From Legionella bozemanae (GTDB taxonomy: Bacteria; Pseudomonadota; Gammaproteobacteria; Legionellales; Legionellaceae), in the NCBI RefSeq assembly GCF_001648595.1, contig NZ_LBAW01000002.1, positions 214,887 through 278,886 of the forward strand: a stretch of 64,000 nucleotides of DNA. The letters run 5' to 3'. Below, piece by piece: positions 57,101 through 63,816 of this stretch. Below the pieces are notes generated by a model. That model did not search any database. It saw only the letters and a list, made by a program, of their open reading frames with translations, and was not told the origin of the DNA. The stretch's first letter is position 1; each line of letters begins with the position of its first letter. The translations under genes were made by a program, and so were the position numbers.

Positions 57101-57482
57101 GGGATTTGGGCATTAACAAAGACATATCGTGGTCTTGCAATTGATCCCGCAGGCTGCGCTGATGAATATATTTTAGATCAAAACGTCCCTGAGCGTGGTG
57201 TTTACTCATATTTATATTTTTTTCACGATCGTTTTGCTCTATGACCATAGAGTAAATGGAAGCAGCAACATTTTGAAGCGAAGACGCATCAAAAGGCTTT
57301 GCGAGCTGTTTGCCTACAAGCTCAATAACGTCATCGCTTTGAAAACCTAAAGGCACATCATAACTAGCAGCCAATTTATTGACAGCATCGAGAAGAATTT
57401 TGCTTTGGGCGGTTAATTTCTTATTGTAACGTTTAATGAAATTTTCCAAGCTTTTCTTTTGATATTCTTCACTTAATGCCAT
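51198..57482 (-). CDS. 2094-residue CE-protease / CX5R phosphatase / HAD-like protein
   Basis: The longest gene of the window. Residues ~160-250 show a CE-clan (Ulp1/YopJ-like) protease triad: 'GPGHWRGFYL' with H172, 'YHLELFDPFG' with D194 and 'HPQRDMYACGDF' with Q233 and C239, Gln and Cys at the classical spacing. Residues ~600-650 hold a protein-tyrosine-phosphatase-like signature: 'VHHFPLRDKQP' (D608, WPD-loop-like) and 'HAHCRKGKGRSAQIA' (C639-R645, CX5R). Near 1275 'LIVFNIDDVLIELN' resembles a HAD nucleophile block, followed by a coiled coil at ~1345-1420 and a long helical region. No signal peptide. Three enzyme-like modules in one chain suggest a Dot/Icm effector acting on host ubiquitin-like conjugates and phosphoproteins; activities are inferred from motifs. 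Confidence 0.78.
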   Translation of the reverse strand: MALSEEYQKKSLENFIKRYNKKLTAQSKILLDAVNKLAASYDVPLGFQSDDVIELVGKQLAKPFDASSLQNVAASIYSMVIEQNDREKNINMSKHHAQGRFDLKYIHQRSLRDQLQDHDMSLLMPKSHNNIEVLGPVNRFDSGSIEAAQEGLNLALKNKHFDHIFIPIGPGHWRGFYLTKPVGGKGKYHLELFDPFGPSGADAIKDIALDLLKECGIDKSQITIETTGPTHPQRDMYACGDFTCAYSHKKMKALGAPNSVYNQDLITILDSRGNKGDSLRYASREISSRLATFQTIVQPEEEVEFSEVEKREFLIRLGQIVSDPNKMDQAVLEGNVAQIKNTFGTYKSASLRELDAYGVFNSDGSINKDIAAKYEIKFNENEIKTRLKSYGFKHLSVREMIIFESAIRSVINDLTSAAMDRDDEYISSNQPSMGLAKQCFAEFLPPTLFRLVNPLSMELTGPTRQMIGMGYFKFKDTNVSISPGPSSAKSLTPETNPELYEAEQDIARYLNNLLTNNVTHVFAMGRVFPYYPQADSGQREIRKDEALNDFINYFIPDANGRVTLPDIPELENIHITSRPVRKVGRFITYEISINGSAPIQVHHFPLRDKQPLELTLQELAHVQKVGQKTPPEQNIHAHCRKGKGRSAQIAYLLASLNPKYSQLNSEERLAQMRAEKTPKGKPGHFIETDLQKDYIEEAGYLIQEHIGPEAFLEEDIECYIVYGTLLKQEIDRLLQQIEIPKQISAETEQAALLELIEKYQELNSTPPHQLPKWVKDVCKNPLISEPTLTLFGSIKNSTDFLLHGFAEQRNLDELAVFFDLQTHTGNYQDILDKLEGILPEHVQMEQDQFDNYKSSFKVRVQNAYLKNSRNLSNPNKIQLKLDVLNNILETGDKILDAIINHDPEKFTKAEFNNLKEKYYQWKQCIELLKKAEIDNDYKVLDKEVEQRINVIEQFFLLDYDHLTVDPVHITGKMHLIHEELSELIATNELSPRQWMTLKKQFTAFKIIFDFTKPDEMETPDIFSTLDKLFKEKREHVAHLSILLKWEVLQVESKKESLEEFVTGIILVVLNTLLKDFPKEYYSDDSIYSKKIDLLLEDVSKLAATKKPKKGEVRETPRQEDYAEARQQVIDLIEERLPFLITSTDFRVRFENLVKDFMRLKNGSQLRGPEFEVLKNRFAELKSEYQKQDKNEFIEHVISAIEAEIQTETVDSDSDSEQENSLTKQYQESRENVLRIKAIRSAAAREAQDEIPFFESRIEQKKPKEMGYPKRPKLIVFNIDDVLIELNHGEMTRTQELINVLNYAKKYSMEVTLACSHTPPDNEEQSPFAQLKTIIEKNAKMDISHMVFFLDTLPLHHEKATTSRHFQRKSAQLEEQINLLKSQIPTEEDLDELATRFPAEKDRDELEKETKKLQTKKEKLEEKIKKLQAEIESIPEKAAKLTSDKFIHLDAIKHHHALRKPSNDVDYYQAVEGGILKDFKNPELFGEMPGVWNDLFQLAEVIMETEYPQLPSAKPSTARPSLQTLLKELIFNADKPKLLQKKYGDLHQWEEARQKIQDNKELFLQHIPQIEAFYQHRLAYQKRIYEKGIYKKAVLNEEDIVVFDSHQDIINQIYQRSNYRTIKIDNGRKNPLRHIVELNYEMGAYNGVIAYLKGDGENAPKNYGPGCINKTLASYLTSIPDFRLSEFQHSPIVLHVEMSAILAKLPELSTEKEIQQRYKEQFFAAAIERFEQLPKASQDDFVKTYYRNVHQALKEINQELAKLISSHSSQHDDKLTELQLQADKIIEMDEQFSQYISPTFLSSEAKLLRAMITQGLESENLDHLKVDVDKVKFTAGHDDLRTQFYIESIEQSDAYLKEIHPAIEEIDIFNKEFITEQYTHYIEQCLKKMVKGNFSSLQGVLDAARNNVTQMMDPSKKNACVPVHSKLIARRELCEKLLPLIPYQNRVDNLKKQPKVDYTEKIFELSEEITKNIAQLESSDEFQAKLFLDKAEKYLRASNWDVGLQWKKHTIVVEGKEKKIPATVAAQLKVIEQARENGVYSYLQAKKDFLNIGKEKEISWRSSKVARSYYSLFKKPDDTTLEKDLNKTFSPTSKT

Positions 57483-57851
57483 TACTATTCCTCAAGCATG
57501 TCATTCGTTAAAAAATTCCAAGCATTATGACAAGTCCAGGGATTTACTGTCTGCTCTGAAGGAGCGATCTAGGCTTATCCTGTTTTTTATGCACAGAAGT
57601 TCCTCCTATTGTAAGCTTATATCATTAAGATTAAGAAAATATGAGCAACTCATTAGGTAAAGGCATTAAATACAGATTAATAATGCAGCTTTTTTCCTAA
57701 TCACACAGTATGTAATTGTACGACTAGCGCCCTCTATGGTCAATGTTTTGTAACCTTGTTCTTGACAAGATCATTGCGAATAACAATAATTCGACTGATT
57801 TTTTGAAATCCCTTCGCTGCAAGGACTGTCGGCCCTAACTAGGAAAAGAAT
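57483..57851. promoter_or_regulatory. Divergent control region: omptin promoter and PmrA-like site
   Basis: A 369-base spacer between two outward genes. TTGACA (57762-57767) and AATAAT (57785-57790), 17 bases apart, are a good candidate promoter for the omptin gene. On the minus strand CTTAATCTT (57635-57627) is one or two bases from the Legionella PmrA consensus CTTAATATT and lies ~145 bases upstream of the giant effector-like gene. The rest shows nothing I can assign. Confidence 0.45.
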
Positions 57852-58778
57852 ATGAAAAATAAAATAGTTAAGTTGGCACTAACTTCCTTATCTTTTACTT
57901 GCATGCTTGATGCTTATGCTGTTGATTACCGTTTGAATGGCTTGTCGTTAAGTACTTCTATAGGCGTTCTGTCAGGTAATGCCCATGAATATGTTTATAA
58001 CCAAAAAACAGATACTAAGCTAAGCCAGCTCAATTGGCGCATAAAGAATGCTGCAATAATAAATGGGGAATTAAATTATGATTTCCTGACTTGGCTCAGT
58101 ATTAATGGCAGGGGCTGGATCACCTTGGCAAAAAATAAAGCTTCCATGGATGATTATGATTGGCTCAATCCCTATCAAGAAACCTGGACTGACTGGTCAC
58201 ATCATGAGAATACGCATCTTAATTATGCCAATGAAGTGGATCTGAATCTAAGAGCTTGGCTGATGCAAAATGAACATTATAAGCTAGGTCTGGCAGCAGG
58301 TTATCAATGGAGTTCCTTTAGCTGGCGCGCAATTGGTGGTTGTTACCAATATAACAACGGCACTGATATGGGGTGTTTTCCTGGTAATGAGCTTGGAATT
58401 GGATACCAACAAAAATTTAGAACTCCTTATGTTGGCTTAGCAGGGAAATATTTCATCAATAATTTTGAATTCAATGCCTTTTTAAAATATAGTAATTGGG
58501 TTTCAGCACGAGATCATGATGAACATTATGCTCGCAACTTAACGTTTAAAGAATATGGAAATAACTCCAGATATTATGCTGCAACAATTAATTCTGGCTA
58601 TCATGTGACACGTAGTGCGACAATTTTTGTTGAAGCGTCTTACAATCATTATTCTAATGGGCGTGCTGATACTGAAGTAATCGACAACGATACCGGTGAG
58701 CATTTCTATGAGAACGACTCAGCTGGTTTATCTAATAAAAACTATAGTGTTGCCCTAGGTTTGCAGTATCTTTTTTAA
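57852..58778 (+). CDS. Omptin-family outer-membrane protease
   Basis: A 308-residue omptin (OmpT/Pla/PgtE family), a ten-stranded outer-membrane barrel that cleaves proteins at basic residues on the cell surface. A signal peptide ends around 'MLDAYA'. The paired catalytic acids are visible in 'DDYDWLNPYQ' (D101, D103), and the Asp-His pair in 'ARDHDEHYAR' (D223, H225). It ends 'VALGLQYLF', with the terminal Phe needed for barrel assembly. Possible roles are plasminogen activation, antimicrobial-peptide cleavage or processing of host proteins. A good promoter (TTGACA-17-AATAAT) lies upstream. Single gene. Confidence 0.93.
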   Translation: MKNKIVKLALTSLSFTCMLDAYAVDYRLNGLSLSTSIGVLSGNAHEYVYNQKTDTKLSQLNWRIKNAAIINGELNYDFLTWLSINGRGWITLAKNKASMDDYDWLNPYQETWTDWSHHENTHLNYANEVDLNLRAWLMQNEHYKLGLAAGYQWSSFSWRAIGGCYQYNNGTDMGCFPGNELGIGYQQKFRTPYVGLAGKYFINNFEFNAFLKYSNWVSARDHDEHYARNLTFKEYGNNSRYYAATINSGYHVTRSATIFVEASYNHYSNGRADTEVIDNDTGEHFYENDSAGLSNKNYSVALGLQYLF

Positions 58779-58823
58779 GATGAGCCGAACAATATATACT
58801 CTCAATTCTGAGGGCCCCCACGA

Positions 58824-58877
58824 CTTGTTCGCGGGATCCAGTAGATCTGCCCTAACACACTGGACCCCGCGGACAAG
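58824..58877. repeat. Dispersed palindromic repeat family A, copy 3
   Basis: CTTGTTCGCGGGATCCAGT (58824-58842) and ACTGGACCCCGCGGACAAG (58859-58877) pair at 17 of 19 positions around a 16-base loop. It lies after the omptin gene and matches the unit at 37355-37408; the arms also resemble 25181-25230. Confidence 0.65.
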
Positions 58878-59019
58878 CCGATAGGCAGAGATATAATCAA
58901 GCGACTGTTGCTTGCAACCAGGATTTTTTCAACAAAGAGGTTGAGCTATATTGACCCAACAATCCGTGATGAATTTTAATTTTTGTTGGGTTTAAAGACC
59001 CAATATATTGTTCTTCTTG

Positions 59020-59373
59020 TTAGTTTGGCCCCTTATTAGAGAACATACTAGTTACTTCATCGTGTATCGCGCCTCCGCCATTGATAATATTTCTTATGGT
59101 ATTGTTCACTTCACCAATATTTTCGTTGGGCGAGTTTTGGGTAAAAAACATTCCTGAGAAATAAGTTCTTCCCTGATTGAGCAGATTGGAGCCTGGCCTT
59201 CTTTTTTTCCCTATGTCATGGAATTGAGAAATTAACAATCCATTGATTACCAAACCTGCTGTCAAAGCAAGACGGGAGTCAATTAAGAGCAGGGGAGATA
59301 GCATCAAATTTACCACTCCCAAAACCTGTAAGGTTTTTTGCATTTTTACATCAGGAGTATCGTTTCTAGGCAT
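59020..59373 (-). CDS. Small membrane protein of unknown function
   Basis: About 117 residues from an ATG preceded by AAGGAG; the upstream frame extension is not used. After a polar N-terminus ('MPRNDTPDVKMQKTLQ') come two hydrophobic segments ('VLGVVNLMLSPLLLI', 'LALTAGLVINGLLIS'), then a polar tail with 'FFTQNSPNENIGEVNNTIRN'. Probably an inner-membrane hairpin. No family recognised. It is divergent from the P450-terpene operon, with a 240-base spacer. Confidence 0.65.
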   Translation of the reverse strand: MPRNDTPDVKMQKTLQVLGVVNLMLSPLLLIDSRLALTAGLVINGLLISQFHDIGKKRRPGSNLLNQGRTYFSGMFFTQNSPNENIGEVNNTIRNIINGGGAIHDEVTSMFSNKGPN

Positions 59374-59613
59374 AGTAAATCTCCTTATTATTTTTGAAAG
59401 GCTAGGTGGGGAAATAGAGAAAATGAACCAATCATATGCCCGATTATAACACAGAGTGCTCAAGTGGCAAGTGATTGATATTAACATTATTTAGTTTCAT
59501 TTCCTCCTATTTACTTGCCTCTAATTTGTCCCATAATTGACTTCAAAGAAAAATATTTTATACTGAAAAATCTCATGCTATACCATGAATTATCATGTTC
59601 AGGATGAACGCCG

Positions 59614-60873
59614 ATGCTCTTTCACCGGTTACCTTTAAAGTCTCTGTCTTATTTTCACAAGGCTCCCATTCGTTTTATGGCTCAAGTTGCTCACTGCCAT
59701 GGGGATATAGCTGGTTTTCAGTGTCTGCATCAGCGTTTATGGGTAATTCGTCAACCTGATTTGGCTGATGCTTTACTAAAACATAGCGGTTTTGCCAAGT
59801 CTTCTCTTGTTTTTAAACAGCTAATTCCTATTACTGGCCGCCAAGGGTTGGTCCAGTTAGATGACAATGATTGGAAACATAGAGTACCTGCAATTAAGCC
59901 GCAGTTCTCTATTCAAGGACTGAATGAATCATTACCTTTGATAACTACTAATATTGATAATGTATTGCAACAGTTTGATAAAGGGCTCATTGATATTCAC
60001 CCAATCATTATGAGATTGACCATGGGTAATATATTAGCCTTAATGGGTATTGAAGAGGTGACGGATATATCACCAATCATTAATGACATGTTGGTATTAA
60101 ATCATTACTGTGGCCAACGCATGCGGCAATTGCTGCGCTTGCCTTTATTTTTGCCTTTACCTTCACATCGCTTGATTCATAAGAAAGCGTTTGAGTTGAG
60201 AACCAAATTAGACATCCTATTACAAACAGCCAGAGTCCGTACTAATTCACCATTACATCAACTTCAACTACACTGGTCTAGAAGGGAATGCATAGACCAC
60301 CTGAGTACGTTTTTATTTGCTGGTTTTGAAACGACAGCAAGTTCTATTACTATAGCTCTGCATTATCTGGCTAACAATCCAGAATGGCAACAGGCTATAT
60401 TAGAAGAAAGCACCAACAGCGCGCAGTTGTCAGTGCAATCACTGAAGCAATGGTTTTGGACTCAAGCACTTTATTGTGAAACACTTCGTTTGTATCCTCC
60501 AGCATATATGCTAGTGCGCCAGCCAACTGTCGATGTTAATTTATACAATCTGAATTTCCGGCCTAATGATTTGGTGATCATCAATATCCATGGAATGCAA
60601 AGACATAAAAAATACTGGCCAGATCCAAAGTCATTTGATATCAGGCGCCATCTGAATAGTTCTCCATTTGCAAATAAAGCATTCATGCCTTTTGGTTTGG
60701 GTAAGCGTATTTGCACCGGGCATCAGTTGGCCATGACTGAAAGCATGATGATTTTATCTGCAATGTGTCAGCGTTTTTGCTTATCAACACCAAGTAGTAT
60801 CAAACCAATAATGAATGCTGAAATTACGCTACATCCAAGGAGCCGTATATGGTTGAATTGCCAGCTACGCTAA
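59614..60873 (+). CDS. Cytochrome P450 of the terpene-type operon
   Basis: A 419-residue soluble class-I-like P450. Conserved parts: I-helix 'LFAGFETTASS' with the A/G-x-x-T-T oxygen-activation motif, K-helix 'CETLRLYPPAY' with ExxR, 'PDPKSFDIRRH' as the PERF-like block, and heme loop 'FMPFGLGKRICTGHQ' with the ligand Cys near residue 368. All canonical residues are present, unlike the variant P450 at 34919. It is the first gene of a tight operon and its 3' end overlaps the terpene-synthase-like gene by 25 bases, so it likely oxidises that enzyme's hydrocarbon product. Ferredoxin partners are not in the window. Confidence 0.93.
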   Translation: MLFHRLPLKSLSYFHKAPIRFMAQVAHCHGDIAGFQCLHQRLWVIRQPDLADALLKHSGFAKSSLVFKQLIPITGRQGLVQLDDNDWKHRVPAIKPQFSIQGLNESLPLITTNIDNVLQQFDKGLIDIHPIIMRLTMGNILALMGIEEVTDISPIINDMLVLNHYCGQRMRQLLRLPLFLPLPSHRLIHKKAFELRTKLDILLQTARVRTNSPLHQLQLHWSRRECIDHLSTFLFAGFETTASSITIALHYLANNPEWQQAILEESTNSAQLSVQSLKQWFWTQALYCETLRLYPPAYMLVRQPTVDVNLYNLNFRPNDLVIINIHGMQRHKKYWPDPKSFDIRRHLNSSPFANKAFMPFGLGKRICTGHQLAMTESMMILSAMCQRFCLSTPSSIKPIMNAEITLHPRSRIWLNCQLR

Positions 60874-61709
60874 GCTGTTGGTTAAGGGAGTACCTAAGAT
60901 TAAACATGGGACGTGATGAACGTTTATTTACCCAGTTTTTGTCTTTTGGTTATGCAAAGACTACTTTATCCAGCGTCAGCACTCTTTTTTACGAACAATG
61001 TCAATTGGCAAAATGGATGCTAGGCTCACTCATTACGTTGACAGATGATTTCACCGATCATCCTTCATTCAAGAGCATGCAATGGGTAACAAGTTTTATT
61101 GCTGCAATCCAAGGTGGTCATCAAATAGCACCTTTATCTGCTCATCAGCTGCAAGCATTAAACTTGGCTTATCAATTGTACGGATGGTTACAACAATCCA
61201 TTCATAAAATGACACTGCAACCAAGACTTATTGCGCTCATTGAGTTTGACTTACAACAGTACTTTCTCAATATGCGTTTTAGTACTTTTCTCAATAGTGA
61301 GCCTTTATTGATTTGCAAACGAGAGTATTTATGGCACGCACCTCATAACATGGGCATGGTTATTGCGGGAATGATGGATTTGGCCTGCAGTGATCACATT
61401 GAATGGCAAGAAATGGCAGCCATGCGCGAAATTTTTTACTGCGCTCAACGCAGTGGGCATATCTGCAACACATTAACCACCCTGGATAGAGAAACAGAAG
61501 AAGGGTGCATCAGCAATGAAATTCAATTAAGAAAAATGCATGGGAAGAATGGGAGCGAAGAAAGCATTATTGAACTTCTGCAACAAGAAAGAGCTAACTT
61601 GTATCAAAAAATAGCTAATGAATCGTTAAAAACATTTTCGACCAAAGGTTATGTGCAAGGACTGCGGCAGCTGCAAACTTTGCATGAAGACATGCAAGGT
61701 GTGATATGA
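60849..61709 (+). CDS. Class I terpene-synthase-like protein
   Basis: A 286-residue all-helical protein with both metal-binding signatures of class I terpene synthases: 'LTDDFTDH' (D66, D67, D70: DDxxD) and 'NTLTTLDRETE' (N207, T211, E215: NSE triad), separated by about 140 residues as in single-domain bacterial enzymes. Between them 'YLWHAPHNMGM' and 'QYFLNMRF' fit helix G/F features. Overall similarity to known synthases is low, so family membership rests on these motifs plus context. It should convert a prenyl diphosphate (GPP, FPP or GGPP) to a cyclic or linear terpene. The start ATG has AAGGAG at 6-base spacing and overlaps the P450 gene; its stop overlaps the next start (ATGA). Confidence 0.78.
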   Translation: MVELPATLSCWLREYLRLNMGRDERLFTQFLSFGYAKTTLSSVSTLFYEQCQLAKWMLGSLITLTDDFTDHPSFKSMQWVTSFIAAIQGGHQIAPLSAHQLQALNLAYQLYGWLQQSIHKMTLQPRLIALIEFDLQQYFLNMRFSTFLNSEPLLICKREYLWHAPHNMGMVIAGMMDLACSDHIEWQEMAAMREIFYCAQRSGHICNTLTTLDRETEEGCISNEIQLRKMHGKNGSEESIIELLQQERANLYQKIANESLKTFSTKGYVQGLRQLQTLHEDMQGVI

Positions 61710-62932
61710 ACTCCTCACTAACTATCATTGGTGCAGGTGCAAGCGGGTTATTATCAGCGCTGGTTTTAGCGCCGTACTATGAAGAGATTTTACTGATAGA
61801 CCGATATTGGCCTGATGAGCTTGGTGTCAGTCAAGGAACACCTCAAAGCCACCATTTGCACGTACTGTTAGCAGAAGGGCAGCGGTTGTTAAGTTCCTTA
61901 TTGCCGGATGTTTGGCAGCAATTAACAGCCAACTCACTCCCTGTTGTTGATTGGGGCAAAGATACCTGGTGGAAAACGCCACATGGCATACTTACGCCTA
62001 ATGATTGCGCCGTGAGAACTCATCTATTTAGTCGGCATTACTTTAACCAGGTTTTATGGTCTCAATGCCAGCAACGGAAAAACATTAAAACGTTAACCGC
62101 TACAGTGGAACATTGGTTGATTGCAGAAAGAAAGATAAAACAATTGCAATTTAAAGCGAGAGAATCTCTAGCTATAGCAGGACACGTTATTGAAGCGCGG
62201 GGTAGAGCCTCCGGTTTGCACACGCAATTAGGTCTGGAAAGTTTACACGTGAATAATCAATATCGCTATTTTTCTACTCGGCTGGAGCAAAATGATTGGT
62301 CAACCGATTTAAAGGCCAAACAGGTTTATATCCAGGCATGCCCTAAAAAACAACCTATTGGTCTGGTTTTATCGCCCATAGAGGGAAATGCCCTGATTTT
62401 AACATTAATTGATACTACAGGAACTATTAAAACGGATGAGCAAAAACAAGCGGCAGTAAGCTGCTTATTTAAAAAAAACCAACTGGGCCATATCCATTGT
62501 CAGGGAAAGTCCTGGATTCCTTATGCTAATTTGAATAATACGCGTTTAATTATTGAACGCCAGCGTTGGCCTTTGAACTTATGGGCTGTTGGAGACAGCA
62601 TTGGATACCAAAATCCTGTCTATGGGCAGGGTTTAACGATTATTCTTAAGCAAGTAGATTTGTTAAAGAGACGCGGTAAAGTGAATTGGTTGAAGCAAAA
62701 ACAGCTTCACCGATGCAGTTGGATGCCTTGGTTATTGGCTTCTAATCAGGATATGTCTGGTGAGAAAAATAATGTTTTTCAATGGTTGATGCAAAAGTTA
62801 TTGCGACAGGCGTCCAATGATCCATCTGTTGGGGAAACATTTATTCAGCTTTTGCACCAAATCAAATCTCCCTGGATTTTATCGAATCCAAGATTGATAC
62901 TCAAACTTAGCCGCAGAGGTGATTATGATTAA
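61706..62932 (+). CDS. FAD-dependent monooxygenase-like protein
   Basis: A 408-residue flavoprotein. The N-terminal Rossmann motif 'TIIGAGASGLLSALVL' (GxGxxG) binds the ADP of FAD, 'LLIDRYWPDELG' ends the second strand with an acidic residue, and 'WAVGDSIGYQNPVYGQGLT' is the second FAD block (GD-x-x-x-x-x-P-x-x-GQG), as in geranylgeranyl-reductase and squalene-epoxidase-like oxygenases. 'HLHVLLAEGQRLL' is close to the HxL-type block of this group. It probably oxidises or epoxidises the terpene or its P450 product. Its ATG overlaps the synthase stop by four bases and its end overlaps the GST-like gene, so the genes are translationally coupled. Confidence 0.85.
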   Translation: MNSSLTIIGAGASGLLSALVLAPYYEEILLIDRYWPDELGVSQGTPQSHHLHVLLAEGQRLLSSLLPDVWQQLTANSLPVVDWGKDTWWKTPHGILTPNDCAVRTHLFSRHYFNQVLWSQCQQRKNIKTLTATVEHWLIAERKIKQLQFKARESLAIAGHVIEARGRASGLHTQLGLESLHVNNQYRYFSTRLEQNDWSTDLKAKQVYIQACPKKQPIGLVLSPIEGNALILTLIDTTGTIKTDEQKQAAVSCLFKKNQLGHIHCQGKSWIPYANLNNTRLIIERQRWPLNLWAVGDSIGYQNPVYGQGLTIILKQVDLLKRRGKVNWLKQKQLHRCSWMPWLLASNQDMSGEKNNVFQWLMQKLLRQASNDPSVGETFIQLLHQIKSPWILSNPRLILKLSRRGDYD

Positions 62933-63596
62933 ATTATACCAATACCCAGGTGTTTGGGGTATGCCCAGTTTATCGCCATTTTGCAGTAAGGTATTTTATT
63001 TTTTAACCTGGGCTAGGCTCCCTTTTGAGGTCATCCAGGTTTTCAATCCCCGCCAAGGCCCCAAAGGTAAGTTTCCGGTGATCGATGATGAAGGGGTTGT
63101 GGTTGCTGATTCAGAATTTATTATTAAGTATTGTCGGGAAAAATATGGGGTGAATATCGAGGATCCTATTGGCGATTTGTCTATCAGACGATTAGTAGAA
63201 GAGCATCTTTATTTCATTATTTTATATTCACGCTGGATTGATCCAGAAAACAAAGCACAGATTGATAGGGCGTTTAGACATTTTTTTCCCAAAGGCACAG
63301 GCAAACTCGTGTTATCTCTAATTCGTCGACAATTACGAAAACAAGGCTATTTTCAAGGAATTTCCCGGCATAGCAGACAGCAAATTTATCAAAAAGGTGT
63401 CGAGGATTTGCAGGCTGTTGAGTCTTTCATTGTCCAGAGTCAGCAAGATGGGTGTCGTGTGGTTGATATGTCATTGTATGCCTTTTTGCAAGTCATTCAA
63501 CAAACACCACTGGATATTCCTATTCGCTCTTATCTAATTGAGTCACAAGCCATCCAGGATTATTTAGTTCAGAAGAGAAATCTATTTGAGCATTAA
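62925..63596 (+). CDS. GST-like (metaxin-type) protein of the terpene-type operon
   Basis: A 223-residue protein with a thioredoxin-like N-terminal half: 'LYQYPGVWGMPSLSPFCSK' in the active-site position, 'PRQGPKGKFPVIDDEG' with the cis-Pro and 'VADSEFIIKYCREKYG' with the D-S/E contact, then a helical C-terminal half ('YFIILYSRWIDPENKA'), like the GST/metaxin-type family. No strict catalytic Ser or Cys can be named. The ATG (62925) follows GAGG; the GTG 6 bases upstream is less likely. It overlaps the FAD gene end by eight bases. It may conjugate glutathione to, or ring-open, an epoxide formed by the preceding enzyme (inference). Confidence 0.8.
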   Translation: MIKLYQYPGVWGMPSLSPFCSKVFYFLTWARLPFEVIQVFNPRQGPKGKFPVIDDEGVVVADSEFIIKYCREKYGVNIEDPIGDLSIRRLVEEHLYFIILYSRWIDPENKAQIDRAFRHFFPKGTGKLVLSLIRRQLRKQGYFQGISRHSRQQIYQKGVEDLQAVESFIVQSQQDGCRVVDMSLYAFLQVIQQTPLDIPIRSYLIESQAIQDYLVQKRNLFEH

Positions 63597-63816
63597 ATGA
63601 ATCTATCGTTAATAAGATTTGTTTTTAAGAAATTCATAGCGTATCAAGTTTTTCAGATTAGCATACCGCATCCGTAGCAAGGTTTGATTTCAATTCTGTA
63701 AAAAATTTTCAACGAGACTAATCTATTATTGCCCACTTTATTAGCGTGGAGTAGAATTTCTGCGGCTGCAGTTTAGAGTAAGCAGAAAACTCAATACATT
63801 ATAAGGAAGCAATAAA

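Noticed and set aside
58984..59002. TTGGGT / ACCCAA hairpin after the omptin gene
   Set aside because: Short stem with no T-run; alternative pairing with an upstream ACCCAACA makes assignment ambiguous.
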